In this document: positions 8,346-17,880 of the stretch, piece after piece
Layout of the letters: each line of letters starts with the position of its first letter
How positions within the stretch are numbered: position 1 is the first letter of the stretch
Assembly (NCBI RefSeq): GCF_030145185.1
Contig: NZ_JAQYWB010000015.1
Coordinates: 26,241-90,240, forward strand
Origin: Desulfoluna sp.
GTDB lineage: Bacteria > Desulfobacterota > Desulfobacteria > Desulfobacterales > Desulfolunaceae
Length of the DNA stretch: 64,000 nt
Direction: 5' to 3'
Translations under genes and position numbers: made by a program
The notes under the pieces: generated by a model
What the model saw: only the letters and a program-made list of their open reading frames with translations
What the model was told of the DNA's origin: nothing
Database searches by the model: none

Positions 8346-9923
8346 TCAATCGATGGTGATGGTCTGGCCTTTTTTGGGGACAAAGGCCTTGAATCCTTTC
8401 TCTTTGAGGAAGTCGGCAAAGGCCAGGGATTGCTCCTCTTCTCCATGAACCACAGCGATATTTTTGATATGAAGGTTGGACTTGCGCAGGAAGGTGTACA
8501 TCTCTTCACGGTCGGCATGGGCGGAGAAGCCGCCTATTTTAACCACATCGGCCTTGAGGGGATACTCCTTGCCCAGGATTTTGACGATGGGGGCTTTTCC
8601 TGTGCGGCCTTGTTTTTTGTACTCCCATCCTGCTTCCATGATGCGCCGTCCCAGGGTGTGCTGGGCCATGTAGCCGACAATCACGATGGTGTTGTTCGGA
8701 TTGTGGACCCGGTAACGCAGGTGGTGAAGGATGCGGCCTGCTTCACACATTCCCGAGGAGGAGATGATGATGTGGGGGGTGGTGGTCTTCATGCACTCCA
8801 TGGACTCCGCCACCGTACTGATATAGTTGAGCCCCTTGAATTCAAAGGGGTTCAGACCTTTTTCCAGGAAGGTCTTGTGGGTCGCTTTGTCGTAGACTTC
8901 CGGATGCTCTGCAAAGACCCGGGTGAGGTTGCCAGCCAGGGGTGAGTCCACGAAAACCGGAAGTTTTGGGATGCGGCCTTCGTTTCTCAGCTCGTGGATG
9001 ATGTAGACCACGTCCTGGGTTCTGCCGAAGGCGAAGGCGGGGATCACCACCACGCCGCCTTTGTTGTAGGTGGCGTTGATCACCTCGGCCAGCCGGTCCT
9101 TGAGCTCTTCTGCCGGTTCATGGTGACGGGCGCCGTAGGTGCTCTCCATGATCATCAGGTCGATGGGGCCGATGTTCTCGGGAAAGGAGAGGGTGGGGTT
9201 TCTCAGGATCGGACGGCCAAATCGTCCGATATCCCCGGTAAAAATGACGTTGAACCGGCGTCCTTTCTCACGGAAGGAGAGCAGGCACAAGGCCGAGCCC
9301 AGGATATGCCCGGCTTCGAAAAAGGTCAGGGTCATGCCTTTGCCGACGGTAATGGGTGTGTTGTACGGGTAGCCATCAAAGGCGGAGAGGGCGGCCTCGG
9401 CATCGGTCATGGTGTACAGCGGTTCGACGCTGTTCAGGTTGTATTGGGTGAGGAGCTTGGAGATGGCCTCCTTATTTAAACGAAGGCCGTTGTGTTTGAG
9501 GAGCTTGGTGATTTCCGATTGCTCTCGGTTGGTCAGGTCGTTTTTTTTGCCGTTGGCCAGGTTGTACAGGTGTCCTCGAACCGTTTTGTAGTTGAGGTAG
9601 AGCGCGTCTGATTCCTGGATGTGGGCGGAATCCCGAAGCAGATAAGAGCAGGCGTCTGCCGTGGTTCGGGTGGTGAAGACGCGGCCGTTGAAGCCTCCCT
9701 TGATGAGCAAAGGGATACGTCCTGAATGGTCGATGTGGGCGTGGGAGAGAATCATGTTGGTGACGTGGCTTGGATCCACGGGAAAGATACGGTTTTTGGC
9801 GTCGCTTTCTTTCCGTCTGCCTTGAAATAGTCCGCAATCCATCAGAATCGAATCTTTTCCGGACTCAAGCAGGTGCATGGAACCGGTGACTTCGCGAATA
9901 GCTCCGTAGAACGTGACATGCAT
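8346..9923 (-). CDS. MBL-fold/beta-CASP RNA metallo-hydrolase (CPSF/YSH1-like)
   Basis: A 525-residue enzyme of the metallo-beta-lactamase superfamily, probably an RNA nuclease acting in RNA processing or decay. The zinc ligands are in HAHIDHSG (about residue 57). The beta-CASP insertion includes PAFAFGRTQDV and IISSSGMCEAGRI. The C-terminal RMMBL region has GGFSAHADREEM and VHGEEEQ. Length and motif order match bacterial YSH1-like proteins. An AAAGGAG site precedes the start region. Transcribed alone. Confidence 0.9.
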   Translation of the reverse strand: MHVTFYGAIREVTGSMHLLESGKDSILMDCGLFQGRRKESDAKNRIFPVDPSHVTNMILSHAHIDHSGRIPLLIKGGFNGRVFTTRTTADACSYLLRDSAHIQESDALYLNYKTVRGHLYNLANGKKNDLTNREQSEITKLLKHNGLRLNKEAISKLLTQYNLNSVEPLYTMTDAEAALSAFDGYPYNTPITVGKGMTLTFFEAGHILGSALCLLSFREKGRRFNVIFTGDIGRFGRPILRNPTLSFPENIGPIDLMIMESTYGARHHEPAEELKDRLAEVINATYNKGGVVVIPAFAFGRTQDVVYIIHELRNEGRIPKLPVFVDSPLAGNLTRVFAEHPEVYDKATHKTFLEKGLNPFEFKGLNYISTVAESMECMKTTTPHIIISSSGMCEAGRILHHLRYRVHNPNNTIVIVGYMAQHTLGRRIMEAGWEYKKQGRTGKAPIVKILGKEYPLKADVVKIGGFSAHADREEMYTFLRKSNLHIKNIAVVHGEEEQSLAFADFLKEKGFKAFVPKKGQTITID

Positions 9924-10325
9924 GGAAGACTCCTTTCACCCCGGATAGCTGCCGGAGTTGCATGGGATGGAATATATTAAGATCTTCACTGTATGGCAGG
10001 GGGATCGGGGTGTCAACGAAGAGGAAGTAAAAGTGGTAAATGTCTGCCGGCCAAGTCGGCGGTGGCGTTTCGTCGGTGAATTCAAGTGAAGAGGCATTCG
10101 GTGGTGGGGCGATCGGTTTTTCATGAGGGGAGGGCACACGGCCAGGGGGCGAGAATGATCTGCGCAAGTTGTCGTTGATTCAGGGCATATTCCTGGGTGA
10201 CATGCCTCGTGAAATGGTTTATACAGCGTTCTCTATAAAAAGGAATGAGGAGGTGGCACCCGTTTTTCACGCCGCCGTGACGATGGGGAATCCATCACAA
10301 CCCTAAACGTCCTGAAGCACTGCCT
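9924..10325. other. Divergent promoter region, no gene seen
   Basis: Between the leftward beta-CASP gene and the rightward FUSC gene. AT-rich patches near 9970-10025 and 10205-10240 probably hold the two promoters. No convincing ORF. Confidence 0.5.
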
Positions 10326-11408
10326 ATGAAAACGAACACCTTTTTTCAGCATATCCCGGTCGCGCACCTGCGACATGGTATAAAAACCGGCCTCGCCTCT
10401 CTCCTCTCCTATGAGGCGAGTCGATCCCTGGGGCTCCCCTACGCCTTTTGGGCGGTCATCTCCACGGTCATCGTCATGCAGGTCTATGTGGCCGATTCGG
10501 TGAAGATGTGCCTCTACCGTTTTTTCGGTACCACCATGGGGGCGGGCATCGGTATTTTTGCCATCTGGGCTTTTCCTGCCGGCGATCTCTGGAACGATGT
10601 CGCCATTGTGCTTACCCTCGGCTTCTGCGGGTTTATGACCCGCTACAGTCCCCGTTATCGCATGGCGGCCATTACCGTTTCCGTGGTCTTTGTGGGCAGC
10701 TTCGGCGTCCCGACGGACGAACGGATTCTCTATGCTCTTTTTAGGGTCCTTGAGATCACCCTGGGGGTGGGGATCGCCTTTCTTGTCTCGGTTCTGGTTT
10801 TTCCGGAACGCCTTGAAAAGCACCTGGCTGAGAGGCTGAGCAGCCAGAAAACCCAGGCGGCCATCCTCTGCCGAGATTTGACTGCGGCCTTTGTGTATGG
10901 AGAGATGCGTCCCCCGCTTAAGGCATTGCAGGAGCTTTTCGCCCAGATTCGGAGCAATCGCGCCAGCCTTTCCGGCATCACGCATCACGAGCTCCTCTTT
11001 GCCCGAAGGCAGCGTGGACATACCCTGGAATCGAGCATCGGCCGGCTGGAGAGGACGGGAGATCATCTTGCTGTGATGGCCCATGCCCTTGAGAACGAAG
11101 CCCTGCTGAAGGAGCGGTTTCATATGGAAACCGAGCTTCTGGCCCTTTCCGAGGCCTGTGCCCTCACCCTGGAGCAGATGCGAGACACTCCGGCAGTCGT
11201 GGACTGCCGGGATCTTCACGAGGCCCTTATCGCCTGCGATGCTCGTCTTTTGGCCTTGCGCCATCAAGGGGCCACCTTTCGTTTTGACTTAGACATGCTC
11301 GCCGGCTTTTATGAGTTTTACAGCGCCTTAAAATCCCTGGCCCTGGATCTCGTGAGTGGGAACGCCGGACCTTTCGGGACCCTTTCCTCTGAAACACCGG
11401 ATCCATAA
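10326..11408 (+). CDS. FUSC-family / aromatic acid exporter-like membrane protein
   Basis: A 360-residue protein. The N-terminal half has about six hydrophobic helices (roughly residues 18-165), including PYAFWAVISTVIVMQ and RFFGTTMGAGIG, a pattern typical of the FUSC / ArAE (DUF939) family. A cytosolic, helical, Glu/Leu/Arg-rich half follows (residues 170-340). Such proteins are proposed exporters of aromatic carboxylates or related anions, but the substrate here cannot be inferred. No membrane-fusion partner gene is adjacent. Transcribed alone; the ribosome-binding site is weak. Confidence 0.8.
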   Translation: MKTNTFFQHIPVAHLRHGIKTGLASLLSYEASRSLGLPYAFWAVISTVIVMQVYVADSVKMCLYRFFGTTMGAGIGIFAIWAFPAGDLWNDVAIVLTLGFCGFMTRYSPRYRMAAITVSVVFVGSFGVPTDERILYALFRVLEITLGVGIAFLVSVLVFPERLEKHLAERLSSQKTQAAILCRDLTAAFVYGEMRPPLKALQELFAQIRSNRASLSGITHHELLFARRQRGHTLESSIGRLERTGDHLAVMAHALENEALLKERFHMETELLALSEACALTLEQMRDTPAVVDCRDLHEALIACDARLLALRHQGATFRFDLDMLAGFYEFYSALKSLALDLVSGNAGPFGTLSSETPDP

Positions 11409-11521
11409 TACTCTGGGCTTCCTATGGACTTATTGACCGGTTGTGGTTTCATTCTTCGGTGTGTGATATGTGCTTCTTACTAATGGAGTACAGATTCACG
11501 AAATGAGAAAGGAACCGATTC

Positions 11522-12256
11522 ATGAAGATATCTACAATTGCCGTGATTATGGCGATGTCCGAGGAGGCAGAGCCCTTTATCCGGGCCCACGGCTTGCAAC
11601 GCGCCGATTCCGTTTTTGACCGTCAACTGCCCATGGATGTTTTCCTGGGAAAGGTCCATGGCCTGGATGTTTCTCTGGTGGTCTGCGGCAAGGACCCCCG
11701 CTTCGGGGTGGACAGCGTGGGCACCCAGCCCGCCACCCTCTCCACCTACCTTGCCATCGAGCGCTTTAAACCTGATCTTCTGATCAATGCCGGCACGGCC
11801 GGTGGCTTCCAGGCAAAGGGCGCTGAGATCGGAGATGTCTACGTGGGGTCCGGTTGTATTCGGTTCCATGACCGTCGTATCCCTCTCCCCGGATTCGAGG
11901 CCTACGGCGTAGGCTCCTATCCGATGCCTGAGTTTCATCAGTTTGCCGCCACGCTCGGGTTGAAGAGGGGCATTGTCTCAACGGGCAACTCCCTGGACAT
12001 GGCGCCCGAAGACCTGGCGATGATCCAGGATAATGAGGGTGAGGTCAAAGAGATGGAAGCCGCCGCCATTGCCTGGGTTGCCGATCTGTACCAGGTCCCG
12101 CTGGTTGCCTTGAAATCCATCACGGATCTGGTGGACTCCGGCAGGCCGACCCATGAGGAATTTCTGGAGAATTTAAGCGTGGCCTCCGAGGCCCTTCAGG
12201 CGAAATTGACCGCGGCGATTGATTACTGCGCCTGCACAGATCTTTCCCTGGCCTGA
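11522..12256 (+). CDS. MTA/SAH nucleosidase-like nucleoside phosphorylase-fold protein
   Basis: A 244-residue enzyme of the PNP/UDP phosphorylase family. It shows IAVIMAMSEEAEPF at the N-terminus, the substrate loop NAGTAGGF (about residue 85), and VKEMEAAAIAWVADLYQVP followed by KSITDLVD, the Met-Glu and Asp pattern of 5'-methylthioadenosine/S-adenosylhomocysteine nucleosidases. It probably removes adenine from MTA and SAH in methyl-group recycling. An AAAGGA site lies before the ATG. No methionine-salvage genes are adjacent, so substrate specificity is inferred. Confidence 0.85.
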   Translation: MKISTIAVIMAMSEEAEPFIRAHGLQRADSVFDRQLPMDVFLGKVHGLDVSLVVCGKDPRFGVDSVGTQPATLSTYLAIERFKPDLLINAGTAGGFQAKGAEIGDVYVGSGCIRFHDRRIPLPGFEAYGVGSYPMPEFHQFAATLGLKRGIVSTGNSLDMAPEDLAMIQDNEGEVKEMEAAAIAWVADLYQVPLVALKSITDLVDSGRPTHEEFLENLSVASEALQAKLTAAIDYCACTDLSLA

Positions 12257-13194
12257 TCCTGATCATGGTCCGGTCCCGAGGCTTTGCGGTTCCTCTGAAT
12301 GTACAGGAGAGGGGAGCCCGTTGTCTTGGGAACCGGCCCCTGGGTGGAAAATATCCGTAAAAAGAAAGACCTTATAATGAGGGGGGCGTGAGCAGTTCTC
12401 GTTGTGCTTCGGTCCTCAGGTCAAACCACATCCTCCTTCAAACATGAATTTATCGGGTTCACTCATAAAAGCCTGTTTGTCTACTCCAGCGCGAAAATTG
12501 GCAAAAGTTTGGTCCCCGGCAGGTCCGCAGCCGGAGGCGTATGCTGAATAGTTACTTGAGTATAAGGTTATCTCTCATCTGAGATTCAAAACTTTGGCAT
12601 AAGATAGCTGCGGTAAAGAGCCGAATAGTAGATCATTTTTGCGAAAATGCTTGCGAATCAAAGCGTAAGAGCATTTAATAACTCGAAATATAAGATGGTG
12701 CCTGCTCTTTTCGAAGGAGCCCATTCAAACTTGAGCCCAGGGTGGTTTCAAATACTGTCGAGTACAACTTATTTTCTATGAATTTAATGAAATAGATTTT
12801 GTGCATCTTTATGCAGCGTTACAGTCCCTGTCCTGAGCGGATGTCATCTCAAACAGGCTTTCCTGAAAACAGATCCATTAAAAATTCTCGAAAACGTTTC
12901 ACGAAATAAAACAACTCTTGTCGCATGGCCGGGGAGTTACCACCCGAAAGTTAATTTATGCGACAGCTTGAGCATCCCGAATACCGGTGCTGTGAAAATC
13001 CTGATGCCATTATTGTTTCAGAAAATGATTTATGAAAAGTAAAGAAGGGGTTTCCATCGCCATGAAATCACAGCCACACTCGACACAATCGAGTCACATC
13101 ACGATTTTGTCGAAAAGAATGCTGATTATGTATCAACGCTGATGCGACCCATGCAGACCATATCGTATAATCTATTTCTTCCGAGGCCCTAAGC
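12257..13194. other. Long AT-richer non-coding stretch before the AlbA_2 gene
   Basis: About 940 bp without a convincing gene, clearly richer in A+T than the flanks from about 12540. It includes a weak trace of the dispersed repeat near 12520-12560 (GCCGGAGGCGTATGCTGAAT). A frame at 13069-13193 without a start codon could encode a protein-like tail (SHHDFVEKNADYVSTLMRP), possibly a gene remnant. It looks like acquired or decayed DNA. Confidence 0.5.
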
Positions 13195-15012
13195 ATGACA
13201 AAAGATGAGCTGATCGATCGCCTGAATGGTTACGAGTGGAAAGATTTTGAGTGTAAAAAGGCACAAAAAAGTGTTTCCAAAGATGCTTACTCCACGGTAA
13301 CTGCCTTTGCCAACACCGAAGGAGGGTGGCTGATTTTTGGGGTGGTGGAAAAAGGGACATCTTTTGAGGTGGTGGGAGTCAAAGAGGTCGATCAGGTGCA
13401 GAATGATTTTTTGAGCACCCTAAGAAGCCGGGAAAAGATCAACCGTGAGATTTCCGTGGAAGCCGAGCAGTTAAATATAGATGATAAGGTCGTGCTCGCC
13501 TTTTACATCCCCGAAGCATCACGCTACGACAAACCTGTGTATCTCAAGGGCAATCCAAAAGAGAGCTATATCCGGAGAGGTGCCGGGGATGAAAAATGCA
13601 CCCAAAGTGAGCTGGAACGGTTTCTGCGGGATGCAAACCAGGAGTGCTACGACGGCCAATTGCTCCAAGATATTCCTGTGGATCGATTTTATGATCAGGA
13701 AACGGTCTCGTGGTTTCAAAGCGAACTGGTCAGGAGAGATCCCGCAAAACGAGAAACAAAGGACCTTCTGAATTTTCTGATGCGCTGGAATTTTGTAAAG
13801 GAAAAAAGCCATTCCCATTACCCTACCCGGGCAGGTGTTCTTCTTTTCGGCACGCCTCGATATATCAACCAGATCCTTTCTCGCCCCATTTTAGAATACA
13901 AGCTGGTCAATTCGCCTTTTGATGACGCCTTTTATCATGAAGGCGAAAGATGGGCAGACCGCCATCTCTACGAAGAGAACCTTTTTGAAACATGGCGCGG
14001 GCTCGTGGCCCGATACATGCGCATGGCGGAAAGGCCCTTTGCACTGGAACCTTCCACCTTAAAACGTGTTGAAGACCCGCCGGATTACATTGCCTTTCGT
14101 GAAGCCACCATCAATCTATTGGTACACCAGGATTACGGAGATCATCGAAGAACAGCATCTATTCAATTCTTTACAGACGTCAACCGCTTCTGGAACCCAG
14201 GCGATGCCTCTGCAAGCCGTGAAGAACTTTTAAAAGCATCATATACCGAAATACGAAATCCCGACATCATCTCCGCATTCCGCCGCATCGGCTTAAGCGA
14301 GCAAGCAGGCTCAGGTATTACCGCCATCTACAAGAACTGGAACGACCTGGACCGTGTGCCCCCACTGATTCAAAATGACAAAGCAGGAAAATCCTTTCTG
14401 CTCACCCTAAACAAAAAGCCCTTGATCAGTGAGAAGATGCGGCATTTTCAGCAGGAACTCGGCGTCCAGCTGACCAAAGAGCAAGCCGATGTTCTGGCCC
14501 TTGCCATTGAAACGCCAACCATCGGACTTACAGATATCCGCGTTATCATAAGACGCCCCTATTCAGAAGTGAAAAAAATTGTAGAATATCTTGTTTGTCA
14601 GCAACTGCTCAATAAAACAGGGGATGCTATCTTTGGGTTGGCGGATGCCATCCGACAACGATACGACAAGAGCGTCTTGCCTGACGATACCACCGCGCCA
14701 GGTCCACTTGGGGCACAAGTCGGGACTAAGTCGGGACCAAGTCGGGACCAAGTTGGCACCAAGTTGGCACCAAGTCGGCACCAAGTCGACATACTGACTG
14801 CATGTACAACAGAACAGGCGATTCCAGATTTGCTGACCCTTGTAGGGCGGTCTGATAGAACAAAATTTCGAAGAGAGTTATTAAATCCCCTCCTCGAAGA
14901 GGGGCTCATCGAAATGACCATTCCAGACAAGCCCAAAAGCAGCAAACAGCGTTACCGCATCACTAAAAAAGGCCAAAGCGTACTAGTCGCATTGACCCTT
15001 GGTGAGAAATAA
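13195..15012 (+). CDS. Schlafen/AlbA_2-domain ATP-binding transcriptional regulator-like protein
   Basis: A 605-residue protein. The N-terminal AlbA_2 domain (about residues 5-130) has WKDFECKKAQ and TVTAFANTEGGWLIFGV. The middle is the ATP-binding HATPase_c_4 type (AFREATINLLVHQDYG and GLSEQAGSGITAI). Winged-helix-like segments are C-terminal. Such proteins are scattered accessory regulators, some linked to defence or toxin-antitoxin functions. Between residues about 506 and 531 it has a Gly/Thr/Lys/Ser/Gln linker encoded by seven 11-bp repeats. Base composition is lower in GC than its neighbours, suggesting transfer. GAGG precedes the ATG. Confidence 0.85.
   Translation: MTKDELIDRLNGYEWKDFECKKAQKSVSKDAYSTVTAFANTEGGWLIFGVVEKGTSFEVVGVKEVDQVQNDFLSTLRSREKINREISVEAEQLNIDDKVVLAFYIPEASRYDKPVYLKGNPKESYIRRGAGDEKCTQSELERFLRDANQECYDGQLLQDIPVDRFYDQETVSWFQSELVRRDPAKRETKDLLNFLMRWNFVKEKSHSHYPTRAGVLLFGTPRYINQILSRPILEYKLVNSPFDDAFYHEGERWADRHLYEENLFETWRGLVARYMRMAERPFALEPSTLKRVEDPPDYIAFREATINLLVHQDYGDHRRTASIQFFTDVNRFWNPGDASASREELLKASYTEIRNPDIISAFRRIGLSEQAGSGITAIYKNWNDLDRVPPLIQNDKAGKSFLLTLNKKPLISEKMRHFQQELGVQLTKEQADVLALAIETPTIGLTDIRVIIRRPYSEVKKIVEYLVCQQLLNKTGDAIFGLADAIRQRYDKSVLPDDTTAPGPLGAQVGTKSGPSRDQVGTKLAPSRHQVDILTACTTEQAIPDLLTLVGRSDRTKFRRELLNPLLEEGLIEMTIPDKPKSSKQRYRITKKGQSVLVALTLGEK
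14711..14787 (+). repeat. 11-bp tandem repeat (7 units) inside the AlbA_2 gene
   Basis: Seven consecutive 11-bp units of the form GGGACCAAGTC / GGCACCAAGTT at 14711, 14722, 14733, 14744, 14755, 14766 and 14777. The unit length is not a multiple of three, so gain or loss of one unit shifts the reading frame of the downstream wing domain. Confidence 0.95.
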
Positions 15013-15202
15013 GCATTACGCACGAGACCGTGTGAACGATATAAAGGAATCTGTTGATGGCCAAGCAAAGGAATTTGTATTTAGAACAGGAGTGTCTCAA
15101 ATAGATAGAGACAAGTCAGCGGGACCTGTCTTCATTTTTCAATGGGCGCCTGATATGAAATGGTATATGATACCAGATGTTTTAAGCCTCTTCGATGCCT
15201 GA
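15002..15202 (+). CDS. Possible small protein or gene remnant
   Basis: A 66-codon frame starting with GTG that overlaps the end of the AlbA_2 gene. The last third (GPVFIFQWAPDMKWYMIPDV) looks protein-like. No ribosome-binding site of note and no recognised family. It may be the tail of a decayed gene in the AT-richer patch. Confidence 0.25.
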   Translation: MRNKHYARDRVNDIKESVDGQAKEFVFRTGVSQIDRDKSAGPVFIFQWAPDMKWYMIPDVLSLFDA

Positions 15203-15337
15203 TGTCCCCTTCGTTTTTTTCGCACCTTTCCTCTCTGGCCCGGTTCTTGAATGCATTATCCCTGACTGGCATCACACAGAAGAACCCTTCTTCGCGAGTA
15301 CGCCCTGTTTGAAACCCGAACTATAGGAGTCCAGGCC

Positions 15338-16414
15338 ATGTCTCAAGATATCCTCTTTTCCCCTTTTCATATCGGTTCGTTGACCCTTCCCAATCGTATG
15401 GTGATGGCCCCTCTGACGCGAAATCGCGCGGGGGACGGCAACACGCCCCATGCCTTGAACGTTGAGTATTATGCCCAGCGGGCCACGGCAGGTCTTATGA
15501 TCAGTGAAGCAACACAAATCTCGCCCCAGGGCGTGGGGTATCCGGGCACACCGGGGATTCATTCGCCAGAGCAGATGGCCGGGTGGGAACGGGTGACGGC
15601 AGCCGTGCATAAAAAAGGCGGGCGGATTTTTCTTCAGCTCTGGCATGTGGGGCGGGTGTCTCACCCGTCACTTCAGCCCGATGGAGGGAAACCCGTGGCC
15701 CCGTCAGCCCTTGCTCCCCAGGGGGAGACCTTTACCGCAGATGGCATGGCCCCCTTTGAGACGCCCCGGACCCTGGACGCCGAAGAGATGCCCTTTATTG
15801 CGGCTCAGTATGCTCAAGGGGCGGAAAATGCCATGGCGGCCGGTTTTGATGGGGTGGAGATCCATGCGGCCAATGGCTACCTCATTGACCAGTTTTTAAG
15901 GGATGGGACCAACCAGCGTACGGATCTCTACGGCGGCAGCCCGGAGAATCGGCGGCGGTTTTTAAAAGAGGTGGTGGAGGCTGTCCTGGAGGTTGTGGAC
16001 GCCGGAAAAGTGGGGGTGCGTCTCTCCCCGGAAAACACCTTTAACGACATCTGCGACAGCGAGCCCCAGGCCACCTTTGACGCCGTGGCCGAGATGTTGA
16101 ACTCTTACCATCTTGCCTACCTTCATGTGGTGGAGGGGGATTTTGTCTCCGGAGAGAAAACCCTCGATTACCCCCGGATAAAAGACCTTTTTGGGGGGCC
16201 TTATATGGCCAACGCCGGGTACACGAAGGAGCTCGCGGAAAAAAGTTTGCAGGCGGGAACCGCCGACCTTATCTCCTTCGGGTCCCTGTATATCGCCAAC
16301 CCCGATCTGGTGGTGCGCTTTGCAGAGAACGCCCCCTTGACCGAACCGGATGAGGCCACCTACTACGGGGGCGGCGCAAAAGGCTACACGGATTATCCTT
16401 TTTTACCTCGTTAA
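15338..16414 (+). CDS. Alkene reductase, Old Yellow Enzyme family (NemA-like)
   Basis: A 358-residue FMN-dependent NAD(P)H:flavin oxidoreductase that reduces activated C=C bonds or nitro-compounds. Motifs: MAPLTRNRAGDGNTP at the N-terminus, SEATQISPQGVGYPGTPGI, LQLWHVGRVSH, VEIHAANGYLIDQFLRDGTN and YGGSPENRRRF, in the order of the classical OYE subfamily. A single-domain protein of normal length without an iron-sulfur extension. An AGGAG site lies 8 bases before the ATG, and a strong terminator follows the stop. Monocistronic. Confidence 0.94.
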   Translation: MSQDILFSPFHIGSLTLPNRMVMAPLTRNRAGDGNTPHALNVEYYAQRATAGLMISEATQISPQGVGYPGTPGIHSPEQMAGWERVTAAVHKKGGRIFLQLWHVGRVSHPSLQPDGGKPVAPSALAPQGETFTADGMAPFETPRTLDAEEMPFIAAQYAQGAENAMAAGFDGVEIHAANGYLIDQFLRDGTNQRTDLYGGSPENRRRFLKEVVEAVLEVVDAGKVGVRLSPENTFNDICDSEPQATFDAVAEMLNSYHLAYLHVVEGDFVSGEKTLDYPRIKDLFGGPYMANAGYTKELAEKSLQAGTADLISFGSLYIANPDLVVRFAENAPLTEPDEATYYGGGAKGYTDYPFLPR

Positions 16415-16470
16415 GGGGTTGAGCCCCGGGTCTCTCTATACCAGGCTTGATCGTCTTGAAAAAACAAAAT

Positions 16471-16519
16471 GACCCCGCTTTATCCCGTTGATACGGGGAG
16501 AGCGGGGTCGTTTCTTTTT
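16471..16519 (+). terminator. Rho-independent terminator after the OYE gene
   Basis: GACCCCGCT pairs with AGCGGGGTC around an inner TCCCGT/ACGGGG stem, followed by TTTCTTTTT. Confidence 0.88.
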
Positions 16520-16574
16520 GAGCTTTTTCAGGGCCGCGTTTTAAACGATGGCCCAGGCCGGTCTTTCGATGTCT

Positions 16575-16738
16575 GACGTCTATCTGTGACACCTCGCCAG
16601 CGGAATACCCATAGCGTATGCGCTTGTGGTGAATCTCGCAAACCCTCAAACGTCGCGCGAATGCGGACGCATGACAACTCGAAGTAACGACATCCGAATC
16701 GCATTCGCAAACCCGCTTTCAAGGTGGCACACCTTGTT
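16575..16738. repeat. Dispersed palindromic repeat, copy 4 (full length, reverse orientation)
   Basis: Read on the minus strand it gives AAGGTGTGCCACCTTGAAAG, CGGGTTTGCGAATGCG, then GTCGTTA, CGTCCGCATTCGCG and a CCACAAGCGCATACG tail. The stop codon of the PspA-like gene lies at its edge. Confidence 0.8.
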
Positions 16739-17498
16739 ATTTTTTCAACGCCGCCAGGCGGTTGGCGATGGATTCGGTGGCCTGGGGCTGGCCGCTGGCT
16801 TCTTTCATGGCTGAGGCGATAAGCTCGCTCTCTTTTTCGGCCTTGCCGGGGGCGAGGAGCCTGGCTTTCATCTGGGCGGCCTCGGCTTTGGCGTTTGCGG
16901 CGTCGGCGTTTTTCTGCATGGCGGAGAGGGCACTTCCCAGCTGATTGGATTCGTCACGGAGCCCTGCGAGCTTGGCGGCCCGTTCGGCCGACTCCGAGGC
17001 ACGTTCTTCACGAACTTTGGCCCGCTTCATCTCCTGAACCGCCTTTTCGAGGCTCTTTTTGGCGGTTTTCAGCTTCTCGGCGGAGAGGGTGGCCACGGCT
17101 TCGAGCTCTTCCATAAAGGCCTTGGCTTCCACGGCTTCCTGGGCTTCGATCTCCATTTCAGGCTGCATCTCTTCTAACAGCTGCACCAGCTCGGTGAGAG
17201 CTTTTTCGGTTTCAGCGCTCTCCGGTGCCTCGGCAAGACGCCCCTGAAGGATTTCCGCGGCCTTGAGGCGCTGGTTATAAAGGGCTTTTATGGCATCGGC
17301 CTCCGCCTGCTCTTTCTTGTAAACCTGGCGGGCTTCCCCCACCTCCTGAACCAATGTGTTGAGCCTTTTTTCCATCTGCTCAAGCTCCGCCTTCGAGGCC
17401 GTTTCCGGGTCCCAGGAGGCCAGGATCTGGACAATGCTCTGCCCAACGTTTTCGCTCTTTTTCTTGCCAAAAGATGAAACAAAACTGAAAAAACCCAT
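16737..17498 (-). CDS. PspA/IM30-like coiled-coil protein (YjfJ type)
   Basis: A 253-residue protein, almost entirely predicted coiled coil rich in Ala, Glu, Lys and Gln, beginning MGFFSFVSSFGKKK. The overall form is that of PspA/IM30 family membrane-remodelling proteins. The next upstream gene is DUF2491; this pair corresponds to E. coli yjfJ-yjfK, where yjfJ is a PspA homologue. It probably acts at the cytoplasmic face of the inner membrane in envelope maintenance (inference). An AAGGAG site precedes the ATG. It is separated from the DUF2491 gene by about 490 bp filled with two copies of the dispersed repeat. Confidence 0.75.
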   Translation of the reverse strand: MGFFSFVSSFGKKKSENVGQSIVQILASWDPETASKAELEQMEKRLNTLVQEVGEARQVYKKEQAEADAIKALYNQRLKAAEILQGRLAEAPESAETEKALTELVQLLEEMQPEMEIEAQEAVEAKAFMEELEAVATLSAEKLKTAKKSLEKAVQEMKRAKVREERASESAERAAKLAGLRDESNQLGSALSAMQKNADAANAKAEAAQMKARLLAPGKAEKESELIASAMKEASGQPQATESIANRLAALKK

Positions 17499-17544
17499 GG
17501 AATGACTCCTTATCTGTCATGGTTGCTGAAAAAAATAAACATGC

Positions 17545-17702
17545 CTCCGGCGGCAGGGTGGCGAAGCCACTGTACCAAAAACCACCTTGAAAGCGGGTTT
17601 GCGAATGCGAGTCGGGTGTCGTTATCCGCAGCCCCTCGCGTCCGCATTCGCGTGGAGGGTGAGGGGCTGCATTTTACGTCGTAAGCGCGTAAGTTGTGGT
17701 GA
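17545..17702. repeat. Dispersed palindromic repeat, copy 5 (full length)
   Basis: CCTCCGGCGGCAGGGTGG, then ACCACCTTGAAAGCGGG, TTTGCGAATGCGAGTCGG, CGCGTCCGCATTCGCGTGG and the GTAAGCGCGTAAGTTGTGG tail. It matches copies 4 and 9 along its whole length. Confidence 0.85.
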
Positions 17703-17880
17703 TCCGGTCTCTTTCCTGTCGGTTGGTTTTCTTTGGAATATTTCCGGTGAAAGCCAAGGTCAAAATTAGTCTCAGGCGGTGTCGGTTTGCATAGATGGAT
17801 CCCCGGTGATCAGGTCGAACCTCGGTTTTCATATATCTGGCAGCCGTGAAATACGGCATAATCAGCTGCTGCTGAAATGT

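Noticed and set aside
10233..11267. 344-codon minus-strand open frame opposite the FUSC gene
   Set aside because: Its product lacks hydrophobic or domain structure; the plus frame shows membrane helices and FUSC motifs.
14711..14787. CRISPR array
   Set aside because: Units are 11 bp and directly adjacent with no spacers, and lie inside a coding frame.
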